DNA of 64,000 nt from an uncultured Nitrospirota bacterium. GTDB taxonomy: Bacteria > Nitrospirota > Nitrospiria > Nitrospirales > UBA8639. The stretch spans positions 62,001 to 126,000 of the forward strand of contig CAKZPV010000008.1 in the NCBI GenBank assembly GCA_937139405.1, given 5' to 3'. Of the stretch, positions 44,846 to 54,017 are shown piece by piece (position 1 is the first letter of the stretch; every line of letters starts with the position of its first letter). A model generated the notes under the pieces. It worked only from the letters and a program-made list of their open reading frames with translations. It ran no database searches and was not told the DNA's origin. Position numbers and translations under genes: made by a program.

Positions 44846-44904
44846 TTTTTTGCTGTTCGTGAACCGACAAGATAGTTAACAGCTCTAACCCAAGGAGGGG
44901 CGCG

Positions 44905-45798
44905 ATGGATATTGGATTTATTGGACTCGGTAAAATGGGCATGAATATGGTGACGCGCCTGACCCAAGGCGGACACAAAGTCGTCGCCTATGACCGCACT
45001 GCTGACCTCATTACACAAGCTGAAGCAAAAGGCGCCACCGGCGCCACCTCACTCGAAGATCTCGTTTCGAAACTCCCTCAACCCCGAGCCGTTTGGGTCA
45101 TGGTGCCATCCGGAGATCCGACAGAAGAAACAATCCGGCACCTCCGAATAATTCTGGAAAAAGATGATATCGTAATTGACGGGGGCAATACCAAATTTCA
45201 CGATGATGTCCGTCGCGCAGCCGATCTCCAAAAACACAGCATCCATTATGTTGACGCCGGAACCAGTGGCGGCATTTGGGGTTTGCAAATTGGCTATTGC
45301 TTAATGGTCGGTGGCGAGAAAGGACCCGTCAAGCAACTTGCTCCCATCTTCACGACCCTGGCTCCCGAAAAAGGATGGGCGCATGTGGGAGGCCATGGCG
45401 CCGGGCATTACGTCAAAATGGTTCATAATGGCATCGAGTACAGCATGATGCAAGGCTACGCGGAAGGCTTTGAACTCATGTCTAAAAGCGAATATAACTT
45501 GGACTTGGGCAATATTGCCGATCTCTGGATGCATGGCAGCGTCGTGCGTTCCTGGCTCTTGGAATTAGCAGCTGGAGCACTAAAAGACGATCCTAAATTA
45601 GAGTCATTAAAGGGCTATGTGCAAGATTCAGGAGAAGGACGATGGATGTTGATGGATGCCTTAGATAAGGACGTACCTGTTCCGACTCTCTCAACCGCAT
45701 TGTTCACACGATTCCGTTCGCGGCAAGAAGAATCTTTTTCGGAAAAAATGCTGGCCGCCCTCCGCAATGCTTTTGGCGGGCATAGCGTTCGACGATAA
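44905..45798 (+). CDS. gnd: 6-phosphogluconate dehydrogenase (decarboxylating, short type)
   Basis: A 297-residue enzyme of the short YqeC/Gnd type, versus ~470 residues for E. coli Gnd. The Rossmann motif GLGKMGMNM starts at residue 7; substrate motifs DAGTSGGIWGLQIGY and the catalytic KMVHNGIEYSMMQGYAEG are present. After the second strand there is an Asp (VVAYDRT), where NADP-dependent Gnd has a neutral or basic residue, so NAD use is suggested. It oxidises and decarboxylates 6-phosphogluconate to ribulose-5-phosphate. A strong ribosome site (AAGGAGG) precedes the ATG. zwf follows 22 bases downstream. Confidence 0.93.
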   Translation: MDIGFIGLGKMGMNMVTRLTQGGHKVVAYDRTADLITQAEAKGATGATSLEDLVSKLPQPRAVWVMVPSGDPTEETIRHLRIILEKDDIVIDGGNTKFHDDVRRAADLQKHSIHYVDAGTSGGIWGLQIGYCLMVGGEKGPVKQLAPIFTTLAPEKGWAHVGGHGAGHYVKMVHNGIEYSMMQGYAEGFELMSKSEYNLDLGNIADLWMHGSVVRSWLLELAAGALKDDPKLESLKGYVQDSGEGRWMLMDALDKDVPVPTLSTALFTRFRSRQEESFSEKMLAALRNAFGGHSVRR

Positions 45799-45820
45799 TA
45801 ATTTTTGAACTGAAATACCA

Positions 45821-47371
45821 ATGTCATCTACTTCTCCACCATCGACTACCACTACTTCGGGTACTACCATTCGTACGGTTGTCACCCATCCTTGTACGAT
45901 CGTCATCTTTGGGGCTTCAGGCGACCTCACGCGCCGCAAGCTGCTTCCCGCCTTGTACAACTTGTTGTTGGATGGGTTGCTACCCGAGAACTTTGCAGTC
46001 TTAGGATTAGGACGTAAGGATCTTTCTGATGAAGATTTTCGTGCTATCGCGCGTGATGGCATCGAACAATTTTCCCGACAAACGCTCCAATCGGACAAAT
46101 GGGAAAACTTCCACAACCGTCTATTTTATTGTGCCGGAGACATCAAAGCATCGGAATATTACGACAACATCCGCGATCGTCTTTCGTCGATCGAAACACA
46201 GTTCAAACTTCATGGTAATCGCATGTTTTATCTGGCGATTCCTCCCAGTTCCTTTGCTCCAGCCTGCGAAGGCCTTCATCAAGTTGGGTTGGTGTCTCAC
46301 GTTGATGAATCGAAAATCTATTCGCGAGTGATTGTCGAAAAACCCATCGGTCATGATTTGGCTTCTGCACAAACGATCAATACCGCCATTGGCAATGTCT
46401 TTGATGAATCACAAATTTATCGCATCGACCATTATCTGGGGAAAGAAACCGTCCAAAATATCATGGTCATGCGGTTTGCGAATTCCATCTTTGAGCCCAT
46501 CTGGAACCATAAATATATTGATCATGTGCAACTTACTGTCAGCGAAGCCGTCACGTTAGGCAGCCGAGCAGCGTATTACGAAGGTGCCGGCGCCCTTCGA
46601 GACATGGTACAAAACCATATTTTACAATTGCTGTGTCTCATCGCCATGGAGCCACCTTATTCGCTTGATCCCGATGTCGTGCGAAATGCTCGCATGGATG
46701 TTTTGCGAGGCTTACGTCCCATCCGGGAAAAGGAAGTTGAAGAAATGACGGTCCGAGCGCAATATGCCCATGGCATGATCAATGGAGAAGAAGTTCCAGG
46801 ATACCGACGAGAAGAAGGAGTGCAACCCGATTCCACGACGGAAACCTATGTCGCGTTAAAAATATTTGTGGAAAATTGGCGGTGGGCCGGTGTACCTTTT
46901 TATGTGCGCACGGGAAAAGCCATGACCAAACGGGCATCTGAGATCGCAGTGCAGTTCAAAGACATTCCGCAAATTTTATTTAATGCCAATCCTGATATTC
47001 CTCAAGCTCCGAATGTTTTAAAATTACGCATTCAGCCGGAGGAAGGATTGTCCTTGCGGATTATTTCAAAAGTCCCCGGCTCCAAAGCCAATACCCACCC
47101 AGTGGAAATGGATTTTCAATATGGTGACGCATTCGACGCCCCTTCTCCAGAGGCCTATGAACGTCTCTTATTGGATGTGATGACCGGCGACACTTCCCTC
47201 TTTATGCGCCGAGATGCCGTAGAAGCCTCATGGTCTTGGGTCACGGATATTCTAGAAGGTTGGGCTACACATGGGAGTAAATGGTTACCTGAGTATCAAG
47301 CTGGAACCTGGGGACCTGTCGAAGCTGACCGCCTTATCCAAACCGACGGCCATCACTGGCGGGAAGTCTAA
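45821..47371 (+). CDS. zwf: Glucose-6-phosphate 1-dehydrogenase
   Basis: A 516-residue enzyme with the coenzyme motif IFGASGDLTRRKLLPALYNL near residues 29-48, the active-site motif RIDHYLGKETVQN around 203-215 and EKPIGHD before it. Length is normal apart from a ~25-residue Ser/Thr-rich N-terminal extension. It makes 6-phosphoglucono-lactone and NAD(P)H from glucose-6-phosphate. Together with gnd upstream it gives the oxidative branch; a lactonase gene (pgl) is not seen nearby. The first ATG is used; no clear ribosome site. Confidence 0.95.
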   Translation: MSSTSPPSTTTTSGTTIRTVVTHPCTIVIFGASGDLTRRKLLPALYNLLLDGLLPENFAVLGLGRKDLSDEDFRAIARDGIEQFSRQTLQSDKWENFHNRLFYCAGDIKASEYYDNIRDRLSSIETQFKLHGNRMFYLAIPPSSFAPACEGLHQVGLVSHVDESKIYSRVIVEKPIGHDLASAQTINTAIGNVFDESQIYRIDHYLGKETVQNIMVMRFANSIFEPIWNHKYIDHVQLTVSEAVTLGSRAAYYEGAGALRDMVQNHILQLLCLIAMEPPYSLDPDVVRNARMDVLRGLRPIREKEVEEMTVRAQYAHGMINGEEVPGYRREEGVQPDSTTETYVALKIFVENWRWAGVPFYVRTGKAMTKRASEIAVQFKDIPQILFNANPDIPQAPNVLKLRIQPEEGLSLRIISKVPGSKANTHPVEMDFQYGDAFDAPSPEAYERLLLDVMTGDTSLFMRRDAVEASWSWVTDILEGWATHGSKWLPEYQAGTWGPVEADRLIQTDGHHWREV

Positions 47372-47545
47372 TCCTTTCTCTCTTTCCCAAATTCTCGTTG
47401 TTTTCAAAACATTACTGATGAGCGTGAAGTAATAGGCGTAGAGCGAGACCTCATCCCGTTATTTGCCTCCTTCCGCTTTGCGTTCTTTGTCTTTTTCATA
47501 ACTCCTTATTTTGCACTTCGCACTTTTTTTTCACTTCTCACCCTT

Positions 47546-50407
47546 TTAGGTTTTGCCCACGCAAAGCGCTGCTTCAATGGCTTGCTCAAGACGCGTCAGA
47601 CCTTTGATGACGTCAGAGCCAACATGCACTCGAATCACACGCCGACCTTTGCTTGTTAAGCTTTGCAAATCCCCCAAGGCCTGGGCGGCTTTGAGAACAC
47701 TAAATGAATAGGATTCATCCGGGATTGCCAGATCTTCAGCATCATCACAAGTAATTTGAATAAAGAGGCCGGAATTCGGCCCGCCTTTATGCAATTGACC
47801 AGTAGAATGCAGAAAGCGTGGTCCATAGCCTATTGTGGTGGCAACCTGTTTGGTCTCACGAATTTTTGTTCGGATGTTGGTAAGGACCTCATGTACAGCA
47901 TCAGTTCGCTCCACATACACATTCATAGCAAAATAATCTCCAGCTTGAAGCCGTGCAACATGCGAAGCGACGAGATCATCTAATGTGGAACAACCTTTGA
48001 GCGCCTGTCCATTCACCTCATCAGCAAAGATTCGAACATCCCCATCAACCAGTAGCGGTGAGGACTCGGAAAGCTTCCCATTTTTTTGATATATCTCAAG
48101 ATGGGCTTTGGTATGATCTTTACTTTCTTGTACATTGGGTTGATCAAACGCATTGATGCCCAACATGGCTCCGGCTACTGCCGTTGCCATCTCCCACAAG
48201 AAAAATTCTTGTCCCAGATTCCGTAAATCAGCCACATCAATACGAATGACGGGATGGCCAGCTTGTTCCAATGCCATCACTGCGGAATCTTGCTTGGGGT
48301 CAGTTCCTCGTTCATAGCGAATATAGGCAAACATGCGATCTTGGGCATAAACATCTGGGGCATCAACAGATTCACCTTCAACAGGAATAATCCCCTTGCC
48401 TTCCTTTCCTGTGCTTTCTGCTACTAATTGTTCTAGCCAAGCACCGAGATCCCATAACGCGGGTGAGGTCACAAAGGTCAATTTGTCTCGTCCAGATTTC
48501 GCTAACATTCCCAACGTGGTACCCAACACGGCTCCAGGATTCTCCTGAGCCGGCACCGACGCCTCACACGAATGTCGCATACGTTCTGCTTGATGAAGAA
48601 AATGCTCAATATTCAATCCCATCAAGGCTGCTGGGACAATGCCAAAATTGGAGAGGGCAGAATAGCGTCCACCGATTTCTGGTACACCAGGCAGGATATG
48701 CCTAAATTTCAACTGCGTGGCGACCCCTTCCAACAATGATCCCGGATCGGTAATAGCCACAAAATGTTTTCCGGCCTTCTCCCCAACTACCTGGCGCATA
48801 CGCTCAAAGAAATATTTCTGAAACACGAGAGGTTCTGTCGTTGAACCAGATTTACTCGCAACAATACAGAGGGTTTTCGACAAATCCACATTCTGCTCAA
48901 AAGACAGAACCTGTGATGGCACCGTGCTATCCAACACATGTAATTCGGGATATCCATCAATAACGCCATAGGTCATACGCAGCACTTCTGGACAGAGACT
49001 ACTCCCGCCCATTCCCAATAGCAGGACATGCTCGAAGCCTGCCTCCTTAATATCTTTGACCACAGCTTGGAGACGTGCAGTTTGAGGTAACTGCTCTTGA
49101 GAAATGGTCAACCACCCCAAAGCATTGCGGATGATCTTTTGATGCTCTGGATTCTGATGCCACACGGTCGGATCTTTGGCCCAAATTCGGCGAACGAGAT
49201 TCTTCTCTTGCATCTCCTGCAGGGCTTCATCAACCTGACTCTGCATCGCACCAAGTGAATAAGTCACACGATCCAATTTTGTGCCAAGCACCTCCGCTCT
49301 TTTACGACTGATCACACTCATTAATTGATCAAAAGCATCCACAAATAATTTAGCCCCGTCCCTCAAGAGTGTCTCAGTTACTTCCTCAATAGAAATTCCG
49401 ACGTCAGCTAACTGTTGCATGGTCGCCTTGGCCTCTTCGACACCTTCCTGAATCATATTCTTCACCGTCCCATGGTCGCGAAACGCTGAGAACGTTGCTT
49501 CAGGCATCGTATTAACCGTGTCAGGCCCGACAAGTTGATCAACATACAATGTGTCAGGATATTTCGGATTTTTTGTCCCAGTACTAGCCCACAAGACCCG
49601 CTGCACTCTCGCACCTTTGGCTTTCAATGCTTGGAAATCCTTACTTTCAAAAATTTCCTCAAATTTCTGATAAGCCAATTTGGCGTTCGCAATGGCCACC
49701 TTGCCAAGAAGCCCATCCAATATGACGCGCTTACTCGGATTGGATTCATTTTTGATTTTTTGATCTAACAGCGTATCGATAAGATTATCGATACGACTCA
49801 CAAAAAAACTGGCGACCGAGGCTACCTGTCCGACATTTCCTCCATTCGCGGCTAATCGCTCCAGCCCACGGACATAACGCCAGGCCACTTGTTCATACAT
49901 CGCAACGCTAAACAATAGGGTGACATTGATATTAATGCCTCGTGATAACAGTTCCTCAATAGCAGGAAGACCCTCAGGAGTTCCTGGTACTTTAATCATG
50001 ACATTCTTTCGTGCCACTGCTTCATGAAGACGAATCGCTTCTTCAATGGTCCCTTTCGTGTCATACGCCAAATCAGGTGACACTTCTAAGCTGACATATC
50101 CATCACGACCTTGTGACAATTCATACACAGGCTGCATAACATCTGCAGCGTCTTGAATATCTTTAATGGCCACTTGCTCATAAATCTGTTTGACGCCGAT
50201 TAACTCAGAGGCAGCCTGTCGCAGCGCGTCATCATAATCCGTGCTTCCAGCAATGGCTTTTTCAAAAATGGCGGGATTAGAGGTCATCCCCATCAGGCCA
50301 TCTTGGTCGATTAAGGTTTGTAACTGACCCGAGGTAATCATTCCACGACGAATATAGTCATACCAAGGACTTTGGCCACTTTCACGAAGTTGCACAAGAG
50401 GATTCAT
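47546..50407 (-). CDS. tal-pgi: Bifunctional transaldolase / glucose-6-phosphate isomerase
   Basis: A 953-residue natural fusion. The N-terminal ~370 residues are transaldolase (SPWYDYIRRGMI, GMTSNPAIFEKAI, MIKVPGTPEGLPAIEELL with the Schiff-base Lys, LWASTGTKNPKYPDTLYVDQLV). The C-terminal part from about 420 is a phosphoglucose isomerase with two SIS-like halves (LLLGMGGSSLCPEV, VASKSGSTTEPL, GGRYSALSNFG). It links fructose-6-phosphate, sedoheptulose-7-phosphate and glucose-6-phosphate pools. This fusion is a known protein family. The frame also has GTG at 50413, but the ATG at 50407 lies eight bases after AGGAG. It follows tkt by 32 bases and is probably cotranscribed. Confidence 0.94.
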   Translation of the reverse strand: MNPLVQLRESGQSPWYDYIRRGMITSGQLQTLIDQDGLMGMTSNPAIFEKAIAGSTDYDDALRQAASELIGVKQIYEQVAIKDIQDAADVMQPVYELSQGRDGYVSLEVSPDLAYDTKGTIEEAIRLHEAVARKNVMIKVPGTPEGLPAIEELLSRGININVTLLFSVAMYEQVAWRYVRGLERLAANGGNVGQVASVASFFVSRIDNLIDTLLDQKIKNESNPSKRVILDGLLGKVAIANAKLAYQKFEEIFESKDFQALKAKGARVQRVLWASTGTKNPKYPDTLYVDQLVGPDTVNTMPEATFSAFRDHGTVKNMIQEGVEEAKATMQQLADVGISIEEVTETLLRDGAKLFVDAFDQLMSVISRKRAEVLGTKLDRVTYSLGAMQSQVDEALQEMQEKNLVRRIWAKDPTVWHQNPEHQKIIRNALGWLTISQEQLPQTARLQAVVKDIKEAGFEHVLLLGMGGSSLCPEVLRMTYGVIDGYPELHVLDSTVPSQVLSFEQNVDLSKTLCIVASKSGSTTEPLVFQKYFFERMRQVVGEKAGKHFVAITDPGSLLEGVATQLKFRHILPGVPEIGGRYSALSNFGIVPAALMGLNIEHFLHQAERMRHSCEASVPAQENPGAVLGTTLGMLAKSGRDKLTFVTSPALWDLGAWLEQLVAESTGKEGKGIIPVEGESVDAPDVYAQDRMFAYIRYERGTDPKQDSAVMALEQAGHPVIRIDVADLRNLGQEFFLWEMATAVAGAMLGINAFDQPNVQESKDHTKAHLEIYQKNGKLSESSPLLVDGDVRIFADEVNGQALKGCSTLDDLVASHVARLQAGDYFAMNVYVERTDAVHEVLTNIRTKIRETKQVATTIGYGPRFLHSTGQLHKGGPNSGLFIQITCDDAEDLAIPDESYSFSVLKAAQALGDLQSLTSKGRRVIRVHVGSDVIKGLTRLEQAIEAALCVGKT

Positions 50408-50439
50408 GAGCACATCTCCTTTTCAATAACTGTTGGGAC

Positions 50440-52524
50440 TCACAAAGCTGCCATCTGATGCTGAGCACGATCAATCTGAGCTTTGGCTTCGGCCACAACA
50501 TGATCCACGGTAAATCCAAATTTCTTCGCCAATTCTTTGAGAGGAGCAGACGCTCCAAAGGAATCCATGCCTATCGACTGCCCTTGAGTCCCGACATACC
50601 GCGCCCACCCAAACGTGGAAGCAAGTTCCACTGATACACGCGCCGTCACATCAGAGGGAATAACTGATTGTTGATACTCCTCAGATTGCTGTTCAAATAA
50701 TTCCCATGATGGCATGCTTACCACTCGACTTTTAATGCCTTCTACTACCAGCTGTTCATGCGCTTGAATACACAACGAAACTTCACTCCCAGTAGCAAGT
50801 AGCAACACTTCAGGCCGACCATCAGGAGCATCGGCTAAAACATAGGCGCCCTTGGATACCTCTGATGCAGATGCGTACTTTGTCCGATCCAATGTCGGCA
50901 TGGCTTGCCGTGTTAAAATGAGCACTACCGGCTCATGCCGCAACTGCATAATCACTTTCCAAGCTTCAACAATTTCGTTGGCATCACCAGGGCGCAACAC
51001 AACCAAACCAGGAATGGCCCGGAGTGATGGAAGCTGTTCAATAGGCTGATGAGTTGGACCATCCTCTCCCACCCCTATCGAGTCATGGGTAAACACATGT
51101 AACACTGGGATTTCCATCAACGCTGAAAGTCGAATCGCTGGTCTGGCATAGTCACTGAAAATAAAAAATCCCGAACCATAGGGCCGGACCTTAGATAAGG
51201 ATAACCCATTCAGAATAGCCCCCATAGCATGTTCCCGCACACCAAAATGCACGTTTCGTCCAGATGGATTGTCGCTCGTAAAGTCCCCTGTCCCCTCGAA
51301 CGTTAATCGAGTTTTGGTTGATGGAGCCAAATCAGCAGCACCACCCATCAACCAGGGCACATTCTTCGCGACCGCATTGAGGACAATTCCGGACGTTTCT
51401 CGACCAGCTAAACCTTTTTCATCGGGTGGGAATGTCGGCAGAGTTGTATCCCAGCCATCTGGTAATTGCCGATGTTGCATTTTGTACAGATGGTCGGCAA
51501 GCTCCGGATACTGCGCTTGATACTCGGCAAACCGACCCATCCAGGCCGTCCGTAATTCCGCCCCACGTGCACCAATCCCTTGATTGAAATGGTCTGGCAC
51601 CTCCTCAGGCACTAAAAACTTGGCCTCTTCCGGCCACCCATAATTGCGCTTGGTCAGACGAATTTCTTCATCGCCCAATGGCTCCCCATGGGCCGCATGG
51701 GTGTCCTGTTTGTTGGGGGCACCATAGGCAATATGACTATCCACAATGATGAGTGTGGGACGCTCGACTTCATTGCGAAAGGTGCCAAAGGCTCGATCCA
51801 ACATTTCGAGATCGTTCGCATCACCAACCCGCGTCACATTCCACCCATACGCGATAAAACGAGTGGCCACATCCTCGGTGAATGCCCAATTAGTATGACC
51901 TTCAATCGTAATTTTATTATTGTCATAAATCCAACAGAGGTTCGAAAGTTTCAAATGCCCGGCCAAGGAGGCGGCTTCCGCAGAAACCCCTTCCATCAAA
52001 CACCCATCGCCACAGACAGCATAGACATTATAGGAGAACATCTCAAAATCAGGACGGTTGAAATAACTCGCCATCCAACGTTGAGCCATGGCCATGCCTA
52101 CACTCGTCGCCACGCCTTGCCCAAGCGGACCGGTGGTCGTTTCAATTCCAGATGTCCAACGATATTCCGGATGACCCGGACATTTACTCTCTAATTGGCG
52201 AAAGCGCTTGATATCGTCTAACGTCACCGCCGGTTGTCCCAATTGTTCATATTCACTATTAACGGCTTTTACTCCACATAAATGCAACAACGAATACAGC
52301 AACATCGAAGCATGGCCAGCCGATAAGACAAATCGATCACGGTTCGGCCAAATAGGGTCAGCCGGGTCAAAACGCAACAGACGATTCCACAACCAATAGG
52401 CCACAGGAGCCAGAGCCATCGGAGTCCCAGGATGCCCTGAATTGGCGGCCTGTACGGCATCCATAGCTAAGGTTCGAATGGTGTTAATACAAAGCTGATC
52501 TTGTAAATCGGTTGAAGGCTTCAT
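50440..52524 (-). CDS. tkt: Transketolase
   Basis: A 694-residue thiamine-diphosphate enzyme. N-terminal AANSGHPGTPMALAP, the ThDP motif GDGCLMEGVSAEAASLAGH...NNK, a central pyrimidine-binding domain (GVREHAMGAILNG) and the C-terminal domain are all present, with normal length. It moves two-carbon units in the non-oxidative pentose-phosphate pathway. Two ATG codons are adjacent at 52527 and 52524; GGAG lies six bases before the second, which is preferred. It is the first gene of the tkt/tal-pgi pair, convergent with gnd-zwf. Confidence 0.95.
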   Translation of the reverse strand: MKPSTDLQDQLCINTIRTLAMDAVQAANSGHPGTPMALAPVAYWLWNRLLRFDPADPIWPNRDRFVLSAGHASMLLYSLLHLCGVKAVNSEYEQLGQPAVTLDDIKRFRQLESKCPGHPEYRWTSGIETTTGPLGQGVATSVGMAMAQRWMASYFNRPDFEMFSYNVYAVCGDGCLMEGVSAEAASLAGHLKLSNLCWIYDNNKITIEGHTNWAFTEDVATRFIAYGWNVTRVGDANDLEMLDRAFGTFRNEVERPTLIIVDSHIAYGAPNKQDTHAAHGEPLGDEEIRLTKRNYGWPEEAKFLVPEEVPDHFNQGIGARGAELRTAWMGRFAEYQAQYPELADHLYKMQHRQLPDGWDTTLPTFPPDEKGLAGRETSGIVLNAVAKNVPWLMGGAADLAPSTKTRLTFEGTGDFTSDNPSGRNVHFGVREHAMGAILNGLSLSKVRPYGSGFFIFSDYARPAIRLSALMEIPVLHVFTHDSIGVGEDGPTHQPIEQLPSLRAIPGLVVLRPGDANEIVEAWKVIMQLRHEPVVLILTRQAMPTLDRTKYASASEVSKGAYVLADAPDGRPEVLLLATGSEVSLCIQAHEQLVVEGIKSRVVSMPSWELFEQQSEEYQQSVIPSDVTARVSVELASTFGWARYVGTQGQSIGMDSFGASAPLKELAKKFGFTVDHVVAEAKAQIDRAQHQMAAL

Positions 52525-52776
52525 CATTCACTCCTCTCATCATCCATCAATAATGGTGATGTCTAGTCTTTCAAGGTTCTATTACATGCTAAAGTTTGAT
52601 TTCTGTCTAGCAGGATATGAAATCATACCACTTAACATGGTATCCCAATAGATTATTCGGTTCTTCAAGTTTCCGACTTAATAGAAGAAACAGGGGGGTC
52701 TCCTCCCTCACGTGGCATACAGTGCCTAGCCACTCAAGTTGCCAATTCCATAAACGGATCATTATGATTCGACCAT

Positions 52777-52971
52777 ATGAACATTCACCTCAGCCATCCC
52801 ACGCGAGACATCAAACTTCAAGGGCCAAAGCGGGTTGCAGACATCTTCAAAGAACTGCAGTTGATTCCTGAAGCTTTTTTGATCATTCGGGGTCAAGACC
52901 TCATGACCGAAGACGAAATCGTGGACGATGGCGATAGCATTGAAGTCCGTCCGGTTATTTCTGGAGGATAG
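52777..52971 (+). CDS. ttuB: ThiS/MoaD-like sulfur carrier (TtuB-like)
   Basis: A 64-residue ubiquitin-fold protein ending in the Gly-Gly pair (PVISGG) needed for C-terminal thiocarboxylation. The pattern VADIFKELQLIPEAFLIIRG...EDEIVDDGDSIEVRPV is typical of the ThiS/MoaD/TtuB family. It is immediately upstream (3 bases) of a TtuA-like thiolase gene, and the GGAGG that serves as ribosome site for that gene lies in the codons of its Gly-Gly end. By analogy with Thermus TtuB it would donate sulfur for tRNA thiolation. No thiamine or molybdopterin genes are nearby, which argues against ThiS or MoaD. Confidence 0.85.
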   Translation: MNIHLSHPTRDIKLQGPKRVADIFKELQLIPEAFLIIRGQDLMTEDEIVDDGDSIEVRPVISGG

Positions 52972-52974
52972 TCC

Positions 52975-53910
52975 ATGCGCTGTCGAAAATGTCCACAACG
53001 AGCCGTGTTAGGAATGCCACGCCACAATACGGCTTTCTGCGGACCTTGCTTGACCGAATTCGTCCGCACACAAGTCCAAAAAGCCATCAAAGCTCAATCA
53101 ATGTTTGCCCCAGAAGATCGAATTCTGGTCGCCGTCTCTGGTGGAAAAGATAGTTTGACGCTCTGGGAGATTTTACTCAAATTGGGTTATCGTGCTGATG
53201 CTCTCTATGTGGATTTAGGCATTCCAGGGTATTCAGATCGCTCTCACGAAAAAGTGGAACGCTTTGCTCGTGATGTCGCCGAAGCCTGTGGATCGAAACT
53301 CATGATTCATACCGTGGAAGAAGATGCTGGAGCCGGCATTAAAGAATTAGCGAATCTCATCAAACGACCCACCTGTTCGGCCTGCGGCACGATCAAACGC
53401 TATCAATTCAATCGAGTGGCATGGGAAAACAAGTATGATGTGATGGCCACGGGCCATAATCTCGATGATGAAGCCGCACGGCTTCTCGGGAATGTCTTGC
53501 AATGGCAGGAAGAATATCTCCAAAAGCAATCCCCCACTCTCCCAGCTTCTGTTGAGGGTTTTGCCAAAAAAGTCAAACCACTCTATCGCATGACCGAACG
53601 AGAGATTGCCGCCTATGCTGTCGTGAACCGAATTGATTATTTAGTTGAAGAATGCCCGATGGCCAAAGGTGCCAAGATGTTGGTATACAAAGACGCCCTC
53701 AATCGACTAGAAGCGGAATCTCCCGGAACCAAACATCGCTTTTATTGGGGATTTTTAGAGAAACAAAAGAAAGTAGGCGAATCATCAGTATCTATGACCG
53801 ATACGGACCAAACGATGCTGCTACCCTGTGAGACATGTGGTCAACCTACAACCGCAGGCACCTGCTCGTTCTGTCGCATGATGGCCCGCGCGAAAACTTC
53901 TACCCGCTAA
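52975..53910 (+). CDS. ttuA: TtuA-like tRNA 2-thiolation enzyme
   Basis: A 311-residue ATP-pyrophosphatase of the TtcA/TtuA family. Visible features: N-terminal zinc-finger cysteines C3, C6, C22, C25; PP-loop SGGKDS at 55-60; Fe-S cysteines C134, C137 and C227; and a C-terminal zinc finger with C285, C288, C297, C300. The two zinc fingers and this spacing are those of TtuA, which thiolates ribothymidine 54 of tRNA in thermophiles, rather than TtcA or CTU1 alone. The TtuB-like sulfur carrier is encoded directly upstream. The exact tRNA position modified in this organism is not proven. Confidence 0.9.
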   Translation: MRCRKCPQRAVLGMPRHNTAFCGPCLTEFVRTQVQKAIKAQSMFAPEDRILVAVSGGKDSLTLWEILLKLGYRADALYVDLGIPGYSDRSHEKVERFARDVAEACGSKLMIHTVEEDAGAGIKELANLIKRPTCSACGTIKRYQFNRVAWENKYDVMATGHNLDDEAARLLGNVLQWQEEYLQKQSPTLPASVEGFAKKVKPLYRMTEREIAAYAVVNRIDYLVEECPMAKGAKMLVYKDALNRLEAESPGTKHRFYWGFLEKQKKVGESSVSMTDTDQTMLLPCETCGQPTTAGTCSFCRMMARAKTSTR

Positions 53911-54017
53911 ACACCCCTTCTCTTGTTCTCAACATAGGTTTTGAAATCCTTTATCGTACTACCCTCTGATATTTGACAACCAGACAGGATGGTCTTCAGA
54001 TTTCGTGAGCCACGAGA

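Noticed and set aside
47546-47580. GEMM-like string CACGCAAAGC
   Set aside because: It lies inside the 3' end of the tal-pgi coding sequence and has none of the other riboswitch elements around it.
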